Assembly: GCA_029255685.2 (NCBI GenBank)
Contig: CM055313.2
Coordinates: 39,264,079-39,328,078, forward strand
Length of the DNA: 64,000 bases
Direction: 5' to 3'
Origin: Silene conica
Lineage: Eukaryota; Streptophyta; Magnoliopsida; Caryophyllales; Caryophyllaceae
Numbering within the stretch: the stretch's first letter is position 1; each line of letters starts with the position of its first letter. A program made the position numbers and the translations under genes. Below the pieces are notes generated by a model. That model was given only the letters and a program-made list of their open reading frames with translations, was not told the DNA's origin and did not search any database. Shown piece after piece: positions 22,822 to 36,565 of this stretch.

Positions 22822-25749
22822 TGTAAAACCCCTCGCGAAAGCGGAAAAGTAAACACATAAAAGTACTAAAAATGCAGCGGAATTAAAACTTTTTAGAAGA
22901 TAAAACCACATGCGAGAAGTCTTAACTGAAACATAAACTGAAACTGAAAACTGAAATGGATAAGTAACAGTTCTAAGTACGGAAATGAAAATATATACAT
23001 CGCCTGGGATGGAACATCCCTACAGGCACCAAAACGTAAACAACAAAGTCTAAGAGTCTAGCTAAGCGTAAACGGGTAAGTCATCTGATGAATGGATCAT
23101 CACTCGCTAGCTCTCCTGTAACCCTGATCTCCAACCCTGCATGTACCTACATACATGAAAACATGTACGCCACAATCAGTGGGGAGTGACTAGAGTTCTC
23201 CTAGCCACCTTTTGTGACAACACGTAACATATAAAGCAATACAAAATACTCCAACATATAACAACATGTGAAGCATAAACAACTCATCATCTGATCTCTT
23301 ACTATCCGGCGATTACCATGCACGGCTCTCAACTAACTTCATAAACAACTAGGAAGGAGAGCCGGTTTCCCTACTGGTTACCCAGTCGGGGGGTCTTTCA
23401 GTCCCACTATTTATGAAACCGAACAAGAGTCATCCAATGCCTTGGATGATTAAACCACAACTCAATAAACATTCATTAACTCATCTTTATCAATAACCAT
23501 CTCTGATACAAACCAACTCAAGGTAAGAAGACAACATCAGCAAGTAAAGGTTCAGCGGTCAACTTAAGACATAACCTATACCAAATTCATTCAGCAAGTG
23601 AAAAGGTTCAGCGGTCAACTTAAGACATAACCTAGACACCAAACAATCATTCAGCAAGCAAGGACTCAGAGGCCAACTTAAGGCATAGACCCGCCAATCA
23701 GCAAGATACTAGACTCAGCGGCCAACTTAAGGCATAGACTAGCATCCAAAAGCAAAGGACTCAGAGGCCAACTTAAGGCATGTCCCTTCACCACATCACA
23801 AGGTACAAGACTCAGAGGCCAACTTAAGGCATGTCCTAGCACCAAACATCTACACTCCGGGCAAGGTGTCAATACCTTAGCTATCCCGTTGTGCAGCTGC
23901 TCCACTCGTCAGACTCAGAGGCCAACTTAAGGCATGTTCCAACGCGATCACTATCAAACATGTCTGAACTCAGAGGCCAACTTAAGGCATGTTCCAGACA
24001 CGACAAACATACACATATAGGGCTCAGAGGCCAACTTAAGGCATATCCCCATATATGACAAACAACTCACGTATTAAGTTCAGAGGCCAACTTAAGGCAT
24101 AACTTAATACGCATCAATACAATATCAATCAAAGTTTATGAACTAACCATCAATTCTACTTTTCTTATCCTCTAATCACCACTTAATTGACCCCGAGAAC
24201 TAAGTTAAGGGAGAGCCGGTTTCCCTTTCGGTTGCCCGACCGGGGGGTCTCTATCCTCACTCCATTCCCGAACCCAATATAGTGTTGCCCGTACATCGGG
24301 GACCTCAAATACATGTCACAAGTATACAAAACGAGTTTCAATCAAAACCGATTAACCGTTTAAAAGTTATGAACGAAAAACTAATAAACAACATTCAGGG
24401 GTCCCCAGCCGGTCGGCAGGCAGCCGGTCGGCCGGCTGGTGACCTCTCCCCTTTCACTTTCCTTCAAAACCGAGAAATAACAAGAAAGGGTTCCCAGCCG
24501 GTCGGCAGGCAGCCGGTCGGCCGGCTGGGAAGACCTTCCCAAAGCCTACAAAACAACTCGCATCCAATCCCATATGTACCCTCAGCCGGCTGGCAGGCGG
24601 CCGGTCTGCCGGCTGAGGTCCCCTTCTACTTAGGTCTTCGCAAAGTTACTCAAGACAAAACGACTACCAGCCGGTCGGCAGGCAGCCGGTCGGCCGGCTG
24701 GCAGTCCTAGGCCAATTTCCACAAAAACTCGAAAATTCACCAGATGCTCTCCCAGCCGGTCGACCGGCGGCCGGTCGGTCGACCGGCTCAGAGAGCCTGT
24801 CACGCAAAAACGCATTTTCCAAATACTTCTAAATCTCCACAAATCGATGCCCAAACTTCACAATTGCTACAATATAAGTTTACCCATCATTATTAAACAT
24901 TCAATACTACTTCCTAGCAGCACGAAATTCCCATAACAATCCTTAAGACGGTCAAAACAAGTATCCGTCGCAAACATGAGATTTTCCATCAAAACAACAT
25001 ATGAGCATATAAGCCTTAACAAGCATAAATTCATCAAAGTAAAGCATTCCTAAGCATGTTACTACAACTCTTGATCATCAAACATTAACAAAAACAGAAA
25101 TCAAGTCAAGAATCACATCAATATGCTAATATACACATAAAGGCCGAGTTTCTCATTATCGTCACCTTAAAGCTTATTCCGGCAAGTGATCCTCCTCTAC
25201 CACGTAAGAGTCCACGTCGGGATCGTCAAGACCAACCCCTACAATAAAGAAAACGGTTTAAGAACACCAAAAACGAATTATAGGAGAACAGGCCGAATTT
25301 TAAAGGTTGACGAAACGAAAATTGAAAGTGATGGATGTCTTGGAAATCGAACGAGGATTCCGAAAATGTACTTACTTTCGCGATTCGATGAACGGATGAT
25401 GGAGAAAACTCGAAAAGAAGGAAGGGTTTTATGGAGGTTTTGAGAGATTTAAAGTTACAGTGAAATGAAACTTGAGGGAGAAGAAGATGTCGACATATGG
25501 GGTTTATAAGGTACAAGTGGGTCCTTTCCGAATAATTAAATGGAACGGACTTTTAAACGGATATGGAACGAGTACTTGAGTCGGATATTTAATTATGCCA
25601 AGTTGTATTCGTCTTAAGAACTGGAGGTTCTTAAGGCGGATCTTATTTATTTATAAAAATTTCCGAATTAAATTATTAAAATGTTATTTTATTATTTAAA
25701 ATAATTAAAATCGCTTAAATTAGGTTTTACGAAAATACGGGATGTTACA
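22822..25749 (-). repeat. Tekay LTR, copy b (shared middle LTR)
   Basis: Serves as 5' LTR of unit A and 3' LTR of unit B. It is flanked on both sides by element body with no target duplication, the sign of LTR-LTR recombination rather than a second insertion. Confidence 0.92.
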
Positions 25750-25814
25750 ATCACCCCAACTTCAAAAAGTTTCGTCCTCGAAACTCGAACGGACATAAAT
25801 CTATATACTATACC

Positions 25815-28800
25815 TCAATCAAATAAGAAAGGATGCGCAGCACGCATCGATGCCTCAGTCTCCCAAGTCTGCTCCTCGACCTCGCCGCAACGCCATAGGA
25901 TCTTCACCAAGGGCACCACCTTGCTCCTAAGCTTCCTCTCCTGTCGGTCAAGGATCTTCACGGGACGCTCCTCGAAAGCAAGACTCGGCTCCAGGTTCTC
26001 AATCTCTTTAGGCAAAACGTGACTCGGGTCACTAATGTATCTGCGGAGCTGGGAAACGTGAAAAACGTTATGAACCTTGCCCAAGCTAGGAGGCAAGTCC
26101 AAACGATAAGCTACGGCACCAATCTTCTTTGCGATCACAAAAGGTCCAATGTACTTAGGGCTTAGCTTGCCCTTAACGCCAAACCTTTTGACACCTTTCA
26201 ACGGAGACACCCTCAAAAAGACACTGTCGCCCTCCTCGAACTCTAAGGGCCTACGACGGACATCTGCATAGGACTTCTGCCGGTCCTGAGCGGCTTTCAT
26301 CCTATTCCTAATGAGCTGTACACGGTCAATGGTCTCAGCTAGCTGATCAGGTCCAAGGTCACGAACATCACTAGCCTGATCCCAACAAATAGGGCTACGG
26401 CACTTCCTGCCATAAAGAGCCTCGTACGGAGCCATACCAATGGAAGCATGATAACTGTTGTTGTAAGAAAACTCTACCAACGGCAAACTCTGCTCCCAAG
26501 AACTCTGAAAATCGAGGGCACAAGCGCGGAGCAAATCCTCAAGTGTCTGTATCGTCCTCTCGGACTGACCATCGGTCGCAGCATGAAAAGCTGTGCTCAT
26601 CAACAAACGGCTACCCATAGCCTCCTGCAAGGCCTTCCAGAACCTGGAACAAAACCTCGGATCACGATCTGAAACTATCTCTCTCGGCACACCGTGATAT
26701 CGGACTATCTCAGCAATATAAGCCCTGGCTAAACGATCCATGTCCCACGTCTCTCTGATCGGCACGAATCTGGCACACTTAGTTAGACGATCAACAATAA
26801 CCCAAATCGCATCTTTGCCTCCCACGGTCTTAGGCAAAGCGGTGACAAAATCCATAGATATGCACTCCCACTTCCACTGAGGAATGGGAAGCGGCTGTAG
26901 CAAACCACCAGGTCTCCTATGCTCTATCTTGACTTGTTGACAAGTCAAGCACCTACTAACATAATCCAAGATCTCTTTCTTCATACCAGGCCACCAAAAC
27001 ATAAGCCTCAAATCCTTGTGCATCTTCTCTCCACCTGGATGAACGGAATACGGTGACAAATGAGCCTCATCAAGAACCCTCTTCCTCAAATCTGGCACAT
27101 CAGGGACATACATCCTACCACGGAACTTAAGGAAACCATCAGCATCTATCACCAAGTCGGGTGCAACACCACTCGAAATCTTAGCCTCGAACTTCTTGAA
27201 GTCGGCATCTAAAGGCAAACTCTGGCGAATCTCCCAATATAAAGACGGCTCGGCAGTCATAGCAGATAACCAATCAAAACCACTACCCACCATCTCTAAT
27301 CTCAGCTTCCGGAACTCGGAACACAACTCATCGGGCAATACTCTCATGGCACTCATCGAGTGAGAAGTCTTGCGGCTAAGCGCATCAGCAACTACATTGG
27401 CTTTTCCCTCATGATATAACAACTCGATGTCGTAATCCTTCACCAACTCTAGCCAACGTCTCTGTCTCATGTTAAGGTCTTTCTGAGTGAAAATGTACTT
27501 TAAGCTCTTATGATCGGTGAAAATGCGGCAATGAGATCCCATCAGGTAATGACGCCACATCTTCAAGGCATGAACAACTGCGGCTAACTCCAAATCATGA
27601 GTCGCATAGTTCACCTCGTGAACTCTCAACTGTCTAGATGAATATGCTATCACCTTACCACTCTGCATCAGTACACACCCAAGTCCTAACATCGAAGCAT
27701 CGCAATATACATCAAAGTCCACTCCGATCTCTGGCAAAGCTAACACTGGGGCGGAAGTCAATCTGGTCTTCAACTCCTGGAAGGAACTCTCACACTTGTC
27801 GGTCCACACAAATTTGGCTTCTTTCTTCAGCAACTGAGTCATCGGTCGAGCCAATCTCGAAAAATCCTCAACAAATCTACGATAGTAACCAGCCAAACCC
27901 AAAAAGCTACGGATCTCTCCCACATCCTTGGGACTCTCCCAATCAACTACATCCTCTATCTTTGCGGGATCAACCATCACACCCTCGCTGGATATCACAT
28001 GTCCTAAAAAGGCAACCTTCGAGAGCCAAAATTCACACTTTGAAAACTTTGCGAACCACTTCTGCTTGCGCAGAATCCCTAGAATCAATCGAAGATGCTC
28101 AGCATGTTCCTCATCGGTCTTCGAATATATCAAGATGTCATCAATGAAAACCACTACACATGTGTCCAAATACTCGCTGAAGGTACGGTTCATCTGATCC
28201 ATGAAAATAGCCGGTGCATTAGTCAACCCAAAAGGCATGACTACAAACTCAAAATGCCCATATCTGGTACGAAAAGCAGTCTTTGCAATATCAGCCTCTC
28301 TCACTGGAATCTGATGATAACCCGATCGAAGATCAATCTTAGAAAACCTCGAAGCACCTCTCAACTGATCAAACAAATCATCAATCCTAGGCAAAGGATA
28401 TCTGTTCTTCACGGTCACTCGGTTCAACTCTCTATAGTCAATGCAAAGTCTCATGGAACCATCTTTCTTCTTAACGAACAAAACAGGAGCACCCCACGGA
28501 GAAGCACTAGGTCTAATGAAACCTTTCTCGATCATCTCTTCCAATTGCTGCTTCAACTCTTTCAACTCTGGCGGAGCCATACGGTAAGGAGCTTTGGAAA
28601 TCGGTCCGGTACCTGGAACAAGCTCAATGGTAAACTCCACATCTCTCTCTGGCGGTATCCCTGGCAAGTCATCTGGGAACACATCTGGATACTCACAAAC
28701 AATGGCTACATCTTCAAGCTTCGGTAGCGATGGTTTAGCAGCTGTAACAACACACAGGAAGGCTTGGCAACCCTTCCTAAGAAGATGAGATGCTTTCATC

Positions 28801-30251
28801 GAGGAAATCACTCGGACACCCTTTTGAGGGCGAGTTCCCCTATAGGAAACACGAACTCCTGAAGAACTCCTCAAGCAGATTTTCTGGTCGCGACACTCGA
28901 AGCGAGCATGGTATCGCGATAACCAATCCATACCGAGGATAATGTCAAACTCCTCGAGAGGAAATCTCAGTAAGTCCGCTGGAAATGTGGCTTGACCAAT
29001 AACAATAGGAACATCCCTATGGGACGATGAGCAGGCAAATACGTCTCCAGAAGGTAAGGAAATGGAAGTCTCCTCAACCAACGAAGACTCAAGAGCTAGA
29101 CGATCGGCGAACTGAGTCGATATAAATGATAAAGAAGCTCCAGTGTCGAACAAAATAAGGCACTCAGCGCCAAGTACAGAAAATATACCAGCCACAATAT
29201 CCGGATGAGCCTCAGCCTCAGCCCTAGTCATCACAAAAATCTTCCCTTTCGGCTTCCCTCCTCTGGTAGCTGCAGCAGCAGTGGCAGCCTTGCCCAATGC
29301 GGTGTTTCTCTCAGGACACTCAAAGGATCTATGCCCAAGTCCGTTGCATGTATAGCACTTGAAAGCATTCTTGAAACAGTCGAACCCTGGGTGAGGTGGT
29401 TTACCACAACGGTGGCAAACGCTAGCAGCTGTGTCGGTGTGAACAATGGTCTTGGGAATCGGAGCAGTGAATCTCTCGAATCGCTTCTTCTGGGAAGAAG
29501 GCGATGAAGCAGTAGGAACGAAAGGTCTCTTCCCCTGGTACACAGACCTCTGGTGAGAAGTGAAACTGGGAGTAGCGGCACGAGTCTCAGCATCAATAGC
29601 ACGAATGGAACTCTCGGCCCAAATAGCATCGTCATACACCTCCACAAAAGAAGTAGAGTCACGACGAACCATGCTCTCAATCCTCGGCCCTAGCTTCCCA
29701 CGGTAGAAATATACCCTCTCAGCCTCATCACGAACAAATCTCGATGCAAAGTGAGCTAACTGGTTGAACTTGTCAGTAAACTCCTGGACGGTCATCTTGC
29801 CTTGCTTCAAATCCATAAACTCTTTCAACCTCTGCGATCTCAACTCCTTGGGATAAAACCTCGCCTCTAGTCTGTCTTTGAAAGCCTCCCAATCAAACAA
29901 CGGGTCAAGAATAGCGGTAGGTCCAGCCAATGCCCACCAACGGTCAGCCTCCAATGTCAGGAAGTGAGCGGCTAAACGCACTCTATCCTCCCTAACGAGT
30001 GAGTATAAGGTGAAGCTCTTCTCCATCTCTCTAAACCACTCTGTAAGGGCTACTGGGTCAGCCTCGCCTCCGTAGGTCCTAACATGGCTTCGGGACATCT
30101 GAGAAGCAATCCAGGAGAACCTACCCGGACGATTAGTCTCGCCGCCCGGCGGTGGAGGAGGTGGAACATTCTCCGCTTGCTGTCTCTGAGTCTCAAGCAA
30201 ATGCTGAATTGCTTGAAGAACGATGTTATCAGCAGCTCTAGGTCTCACCAT
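25815..30251 (-). CDS. Tekay Gag-Pol polyprotein, unit B
   Basis: 1478 codons; the translation reads the same as that of unit A (18219-22655) from end to end, with the same Gag, protease, reverse transcriptase, RNase H, integrase and chromodomain order. It lies exactly 7596 bp from unit A. Identity at this level over a long coding region means the duplication is recent, or that one unit was recently converted by the other. It looks whole. An assembly artefact that repeats one unit has to be kept in mind. Confidence 0.92.
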   Translation of the reverse strand: MVRPRAADNIVLQAIQHLLETQRQQAENVPPPPPPGGETNRPGRFSWIASQMSRSHVRTYGGEADPVALTEWFREMEKSFTLYSLVREDRVRLAAHFLTLEADRWWALAGPTAILDPLFDWEAFKDRLEARFYPKELRSQRLKEFMDLKQGKMTVQEFTDKFNQLAHFASRFVRDEAERVYFYRGKLGPRIESMVRRDSTSFVEVYDDAIWAESSIRAIDAETRAATPSFTSHQRSVYQGKRPFVPTASSPSSQKKRFERFTAPIPKTIVHTDTAASVCHRCGKPPHPGFDCFKNAFKCYTCNGLGHRSFECPERNTALGKAATAAAATRGGKPKGKIFVMTRAEAEAHPDIVAGIFSVLGAECLILFDTGASLSFISTQFADRLALESSLVEETSISLPSGDVFACSSSHRDVPIVIGQATFPADLLRFPLEEFDIILGMDWLSRYHARFECRDQKICLRSSSGVRVSYRGTRPQKGVRVISSMKASHLLRKGCQAFLCVVTAAKPSLPKLEDVAIVCEYPDVFPDDLPGIPPERDVEFTIELVPGTGPISKAPYRMAPPELKELKQQLEEMIEKGFIRPSASPWGAPVLFVKKKDGSMRLCIDYRELNRVTVKNRYPLPRIDDLFDQLRGASRFSKIDLRSGYHQIPVREADIAKTAFRTRYGHFEFVVMPFGLTNAPAIFMDQMNRTFSEYLDTCVVVFIDDILIYSKTDEEHAEHLRLILGILRKQKWFAKFSKCEFWLSKVAFLGHVISSEGVMVDPAKIEDVVDWESPKDVGEIRSFLGLAGYYRRFVEDFSRLARPMTQLLKKEAKFVWTDKCESSFQELKTRLTSAPVLALPEIGVDFDVYCDASMLGLGCVLMQSGKVIAYSSRQLRVHEVNYATHDLELAAVVHALKMWRHYLMGSHCRIFTDHKSLKYIFTQKDLNMRQRRWLELVKDYDIELLYHEGKANVVADALSRKTSHSMSAMRVLPDELCSEFRKLRLEMVGSGFDWLSAMTAEPSLYWEIRQSLPLDADFKKFEAKISSGVAPDLVIDADGFLKFRGRMYVPDVPDLRKRVLDEAHLSPYSVHPGGEKMHKDLRLMFWWPGMKKEILDYVSRCLTCQQVKIEHRRPGGLLQPLPIPQWKWECISMDFVTALPKTVGGKDAIWVIVDRLTKCARFVPIRETWDMDRLARAYIAEIVRYHGVPREIVSDRDPRFCSRFWKALQEAMGSRLLMSTAFHAATDGQSERTIQTLEDLLRACALDFQSSWEQSLPLVEFSYNNSYHASIGMAPYEALYGRKCRSPICWDQASDVRDLGPDQLAETIDRVQLIRNRMKAAQDRQKSYADVRRRPLEFEEGDSVFLRVSPLKGVKRFGVKGKLSPKYIGPFVIAKKIGAVAYRLDLPPSLGKVHNVFHVSQLRRYISDPSHVLPKEIENLEPSLAFEERPVKILDRQERKLRSKVVPLVKILWRCGEVEEQTWETEASMRAAHPFLFD

Positions 30252-30417
30252 CCTTCAAAAGAGAAAATAAGGATTAGCTTAGCAATTAGCAATCACAAAT
30301 AGACTACAAAATAAGTCCTTAAATCTACCCATCTCTCATTCATTATTTGTTTATTTGGTCAAGTTAAGGTTGGGGGTCACATGAGTGCGTCGGGAGCAAT
30401 AATGCTCTGATACCAAC

Positions 30418-33345
30418 TGTAAAACCCCTCGCGAAAGCGGAAAAGTAAACACATAAAAGTACTAAAAATGCAGCGGAATTAAAACTTTTTAGAAGATAAA
30501 ACCACATGCGAGAAGTCTTAACTGAAACATAAACTGAAACTGAAAACTGAAATGGATAAGTAACAGTTCTAAGTACGGAAATGAAAATATATACATCGCC
30601 TGGGATGGAACATCCCTACAGGCACCAAAACGTAAACAACAAAGTCTAAGAGTCTAGCTAAGCGTAAACGGGTAAGTCATCTGATGAATGGATCATCACT
30701 CGCTAGCTCTCCTGTAACCCTGATCTCCAACCCTGCATGTACCTACATACATGAAAACATGTACGCCACAATCAGTGGGGAGTGACTAGAGTTCTCCTAG
30801 CCACCTTTTGTGACAACACGTAACATATAAAGCAATACAAAATACTCCAACATATAACAACATGTGAAGCATAAACAACTCATCATCTGATCTCTTACTA
30901 TCCGGCGATTACCATGCACGGCTCTCAACTAACTTCATAAACAACTAGGAAGGAGAGCCGGTTTCCCTACTGGTTACCCAGTCGGGGGGTCTTTCAGTCC
31001 CACTATTTATGAAACCGAACAAGAGTCATCCAATGCCTTGGATGATTAAACCACAACTCAATAAACATTCATTAACTCATCTTTATCAATAACCATCTCT
31101 GATACAAACCAACTCAAGGTAAGAAGACAACATCAGCAAGTAAAGGTTCAGCGGTCAACTTAAGACATAACCTATACCAAATTCATTCAGCAAGTGAAAA
31201 GGTTCAGCGGTCAACTTAAGACATAACCTAGACACCAAACAATCATTCAGCAAGCAAGGACTCAGAGGCCAACTTAAGGCATAGACCCGCCAATCAGCAA
31301 GATACTAGACTCAGCGGCCAACTTAAGGCATAGACTAGCATCCAAAAGCAAAGGACTCAGAGGCCAACTTAAGGCATGTCCCTTCACCACATCACAAGGT
31401 ACAAGACTCAGAGGCCAACTTAAGGCATGTCCTAGCACCAAACATCTACACTCCGGGCAAGGTGTCAATACCTTAGCTATCCCGTTGTGCAGCTGCTCCA
31501 CTCGTCAGACTCAGAGGCCAACTTAAGGCATGTTCCAACGCGATCACTATCAAACATGTCTGAACTCAGAGGCCAACTTAAGGCATGTTCCAGACACGAC
31601 AAACATACACATATAGGGCTCAGAGGCCAACTTAAGGCATATCCCCATATATGACAAACAACTCACGTATTAAGTTCAGAGGCCAACTTAAGGCATAACT
31701 TAATACGCATCAATACAATATCAATCAAAGTTTATGAACTAACCATCAATTCTACTTTTCTTATCCTCTAATCACCACTTAATTGACCCCGAGAACTAAG
31801 TTAAGGGAGAGCCGGTTTCCCTTTCGGTTGCCCGACCGGGGGGTCTCTATCCTCACTCCATTCCCGAACCCAATATAGTGTTGCCCGTACACCGGGGACC
31901 TCAAATACATGTCACAAGTATACAAAACGAGTTTCAATCAAAACCGATTAACCGTTTAAAAGTTATGAACGAAAAACTAATAAACAACATTCAGGGGTCC
32001 CCAGCCGGTCGGCAGGCAGCCGGTCGGCCGGCTGGTGACCTCTCCCCTTTCACTTTCCTTCAAAACCGAGAAATAACAAGAAAGGGTTCCCAGCCGGTCG
32101 GCAGGCAGCCGGTCGGCCGGCTGGGAAGACCTTCCCAAAGCCTACAAAACAACTCGCATCCAATCCCATATGTACCCTCAGCCGGCTGGCAGGCGGCCGG
32201 TCTGCCGGCTGAGGTCCCCTTCTACTTAGGTCTTCGCAAAGTTACTCAAGACAAAACGACTACCAGCCGGTCGGCAGGCAGCCGGTCGGCCGGCTGGCAG
32301 TCCTAGGCCAATTTCCACAAAAACTCGAAAATTCACCAGATGCTCTCCCAGCCGGTCGACCGGCGGCCGGTCGGTCGACCGGCTCAGAGAGCCTGTCACG
32401 CAAAAACGCATTTTCCAAATACTTCTAAATCTCCACAAATCGATGCCCAAACTTCACAATTGCTACAATATAAGTTTACCCATCATTATTAAACATTCAA
32501 TACTACTTCCTAGCAGCACGAAATTCCCATAACAATCCTTAAGACGGTCAAAACAAGTATCCGTCGCAAACATGAGATTTTCCATCAAAACAACATATGA
32601 GCATATAAGCCTTAACAAGCATAAATTCATCAAAGTAAAGCATTCCTAAGCATGTTACTACAACTCTTGATCATCAAACATTAACAAAAACAGAAATCAA
32701 GTCAAGAATCACATCAATATGCTAATATACACATAAAGGCCGAGTTTCTCATTATCGTCACCTTAAAGCTTATTCCGGCAAGTGATCCTCCTCTACCACG
32801 TAAGAGTCCACGTCGGGATCGTCAAGACCAACCCCTACAATAAAGAAAACGGTTTAAGAACACCAAAAACGAATTATAGGAGAACAGGCCGAATTTTAAA
32901 GGTTGACGAAACGAAAATTGAAAGTGATGGATGTCTTGGAAATCGAACGAGGATTCCGAAAATGTACTTACTTTCGCGATTCGATGAACGGATGATGGAG
33001 AAAACTCGAAAAGAAGGAAGGGTTTTATGGAGGTTTTGAGAGATTTAAAGTTACAGTGAAATGAAACTTGAGGGAGAAGAAGATGTCGACATATGGGGTT
33101 TATAAGGTACAAGTGGGTCCTTTCCGAATAATTAAATGGAACGGACTTTTAAACGGATATGGAACGAGTACTTGAGTCGGATATTTAATTATGCCAAGTT
33201 GTATTCGTCTTAAGAACTGGAGGTTCTTAAGGCGGATCTTATTTATTTATAAAAATTTCCGAATTAAATTATTAAAATGTTATTTTATTATTTAAAATAA
33301 TTAAAATCGCTTAAATTAGGTTTTACGAAAATACGGGATGTTACA
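30418..33345 (-). repeat. Tekay LTR, copy c
   Basis: 5' LTR of unit B. Differs from copy b at one position that I could see (in the stretch near 31892). Followed by the right-hand CCTC duplication at 33346-33349 and the rest of the LTR of Y. Confidence 0.92.
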
Positions 33346-33349
33346 CCTC

Positions 33350-33820
33350 ACTGGTGCTCTGCAGTGGCGGCTGCAAGGTGAGGGTTTTGGTTTGATTTCG
33401 AAACGCACCGAGATAGGGTTTTTAGGGTTGTTAAAAGGCGGCATATCAGTGAGGTCTGATAAGTATTTGCGTGTTTTGTATAATGATGAGGTGTGGGCTG
33501 ATCATATTGTTATTACGCATATCGAGGCCCCAAACTAATGTGTGCCAATGGTCCCTAGTTCGAATCCCACAGACCACATAAACAATACTTATTTGATAAG
33601 TACCTTATTCGATGAATAATAATTCGCATACTCGATCCTTTATTAACGCCATATACAATATTAAATATTTATGTAACATATAACATATCACTTATTTTAT
33701 AATTAAGTTATCGAATATAACCGTCCCAACACACATTAAGTTATCGAATATAACCGTCCCAACACACAAATATGATGATTAAATATTAAAATAAAATACA
33801 ATGAAATACAGAGTATTACA
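33350..33820 (-). repeat. 3' LTR of Y, second part
   Basis: Continues the LTR interrupted at 15225, as shown by its match to 47936-48232. It ends at GTATTACA (33820). It includes a tandem copy of TTATCGAATATAACCGTCCCAACACACA-type sequence near 33710-33770. The open frame that starts at 33338 crosses the junction and is not a gene. Confidence 0.88.
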
Positions 33821-35304
33821 ATCTTCCCTCCTTAAAATGAACTTCGTCCCGTAGTTCACCATCCCACGATCAAGAACTGTTCGCTAAGTACGTAATGAAC
33901 ACCAAAAGTGATACCACATAACGTCGTAACTAATAAAGGTACTTTAAAACACGAAATGTTACATTCTACCCTCGTTAAGAAAACTTTGTCCCCAAAGTTT
34001 AACGTATAACTAAATTAAATGATATATCATGAACCACAATAAACTGCATACAGAAGTAAATTATCAAGTGTATTCAACAATCACGACATACCAAATAGCC
34101 CAGTCCTAACAACTAGCCATATCATAAATCAAAAGATTTTACAATCCTATCCTCCTTAAAACACGGTTAAGTCCCGTAACCTCATTATACAATTCCCAGC
34201 TCATGACTCCGTCTTACTCATTACTTTATCTCATACTATCTCACTCCAGGTCACCAAGTATCACACTCATCGTCGAATCTAAGACCAAAGACAAGGGGTG
34301 AGTGACTGACGGGATAAAACCGCAAATCAACATTTCCATCTCAATATCGATTTCAAACCCAGAATATGACTCAATAATCAAGGTCACCCTTGACCGAAAA
34401 CACAATGTGGCACAACGGCTTAATAACTCATAACTCAAGCCAGTAACCAATTCTCATCTACATTTCGATATCATATTGTCAAATATTCCATTAAAGGAAC
34501 TCCTCCACATTTAGAGAGTAAAACTCTAAGCTACTCACCCACGGGTCAAGATCAAAGAATACGACAACTCGATACAATACCGAACTGCAATCTCAATCTC
34601 AATACACAATCAACCATGGCCTTTGTTCGAGACTCACACGCAACTCAATCTCATCAATAGTTATCTTCCAAGTTCATTGACATACTTGTATTTATATGTA
34701 CCATTCCACAGTTCATAAAATAAGGATCTGGACGTTATACCAAACCAACCTAATACAAAACCATTATGCATAAACCACCAATCAATTACCAAAAGTTTAC
34801 CCATCTCACAACGCCACCCGTCTCACAAACAAAATGATTATCTTATCAATAGGAAATATTAACTATCAAAATAAAAGAACAAAGACTAATATTCAAATCA
34901 AATAAATACTCGTGAGAAGACCATAAAAATCATCATGTAATCATATAACCTCGAGCAATAACATGAGTATTAGGATCGATAAGGATCGTGTCACGCAGCA
35001 AAACAGAATCAGAATAGTTAACGCTTACACACCATTGAAATTTTCACACAAAATCAATATATTTACAACAATGTAATAATCAAGAGACTTGTAGATCATA
35101 ATTGACAAATTAAAACATTTCATGTCCGTAATCATATTATAGAAAAGACACAGGACAAAATGTATTGACGTAATTAAACACGGAGCATTGACATATTTCA
35201 CCAGACGTACACCAATCATAGACTAACAAGACCGCTTAACATTCATAGATAAAAATAAGTTAAAATCACTAGGTATATTTCCTGTCTACTCCCATTACAT
35301 CATT
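33821..35304 (-). mobile_element. body of Y, part next to 3' LTR (non-coding)
   Basis: Starts with a polypurine tract (AAGGAGGGAAGAT on the minus strand, 33821-33833). A second tract/LTR-start-like boundary lies at about 33957-33980. The sequence is the reverse complement of the matching part of X (about 61670-63120), diverged. There is no coding frame; the short open frames here are not shared in intact form with X. Confidence 0.8.
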
Positions 35305-36565
35305 TAATAGTTACTCATAAACTAATCTTTAGTCATACTAACATAATCTTTTAATTAACCCTTTAAATAACATATTATAAGTGATCTTAAGCATGCTAAA
35401 ATGCGGAAATAAGAGAGTTCTCGAACCCTTACATACGGTCCGAATGAATGGCAAGGATGATCCTCCTAGTACCCAAATAAGAATACCTCCTTTGGATGCA
35501 CCAAGACTATCCCTTAACCAACCGAGATCTTGAACAAGCTAGCACAAAACCGGTTTCTCCTTAAACTTATTCTAATCTCTCTAATTAGAATATTATTTCA
35601 ATACTACAAAATAGTATGATTTTATTATCTTATAATATATATTTAGAGGTTTTGGTGTTCTATTTTCTCACCCTTAGAAAAATAACACAAGCATAAGCAT
35701 TAGAATAAAAGGAGGCTAGGGTTAAATTTTATTATGTGAACAACTCACATAATATATGGAGTGATGGTGTGCTTGCCGTGTTCAAGGCATAGGGAAGAGG
35801 TGAGGAGAGCAAATTGAGCTTACCCATGAACTAGGGTGGCTCTAGGATGATTAAAGTCTAAAACACCTTTAATCATGATGTTGGAGTTATTAAATAACTC
35901 TTAATACTACTCCTTATTACCCTCCCAAAACCGGTACACCATTCACTAATATGGACCTCATTTTACAATTTTTATCAACTTTATAATTTCATGTTTTGTG
36001 ACATACAATATGTCACAACATTATAAAACAACAATTGTTTTTAATTTAATTATACATATTTATCAAATAAATATTATTCATAAATTAATAAATCTCATTT
36101 ATCAAGTTGATGAGTAATTCGAAATTACTAAATGTAAAATGGTCACTTATAATAATCGTCAATACGATTTACAACTTTTGTAATAATTTCAACCCGATTC
36201 ATTCTAATAACGATATAATAAAATATCGTTCAATTTTAACAATTGACACATTTCAATTTTAAACACAAATCTTACATTAAGATTTAACCTCTAATTTCTC
36301 GATATACGAGTTTAAGGAATATGATCAAATCGTATCATTATACATTTGATCACTTTATCAATTAAGGGAATTGTCCTAAAGGTGTGACCTAAAGGGATCA
36401 ACTGACCACCACCGTCATACGACAGTAATGTCAAACTCTAGCTAGCCAATCATTACCGATTAATGTTGGTCAGTTGACTAATATAAATCGTATCATCCCT
36501 TGCGCATTCTTGTTATGAGATTTAATCACGTGATCGCACTATTGTTGAGGACACATTTCCCAACA
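35305..36565 (-). repeat. 3' LTR of Z
   Basis: Minus strand begins TGTTGGGAAATGTGTCCTC. Near-identical to 42384-43655. No coding content. Confidence 0.88.

Larger units (their letters stand above)
15226..33345 (-). mobile_element. tandem pair of Tekay chromoviruses (LTR-body-LTR-body-LTR)
   Basis: Three LTRs (15226-18153, 22822-25749, 30418-33345; each 2928 bp) and two bodies (18154-22821, 25750-30417) repeat with a period of exactly 7596 bp. One CCTC duplication flanks the whole block, so it behaves as a single insertion that later gained a second unit, most simply by unequal recombination between LTRs. Only about three base differences were seen among the LTRs, so it is very young. Both bodies look whole. 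Clade Tekay is inferred from the integrase C-terminus and chromodomain. Confidence 0.92.

Noticed and set aside
33338-33538. 66-codon frame present in both LTRs of Y (also 47924-48124)
   Set aside because: The two copies differ little because the LTRs do. The first crosses an insertion junction, and no family or codon pattern supports a gene. A captured host fragment cannot be excluded.
33541-33585. TTCGAATCCC word suggesting a tRNA or SINE B box
   Set aside because: The flanking bases do not form a T-stem or an acceptor stem, no A box is at the right distance, and it is part of the LTR of Y.
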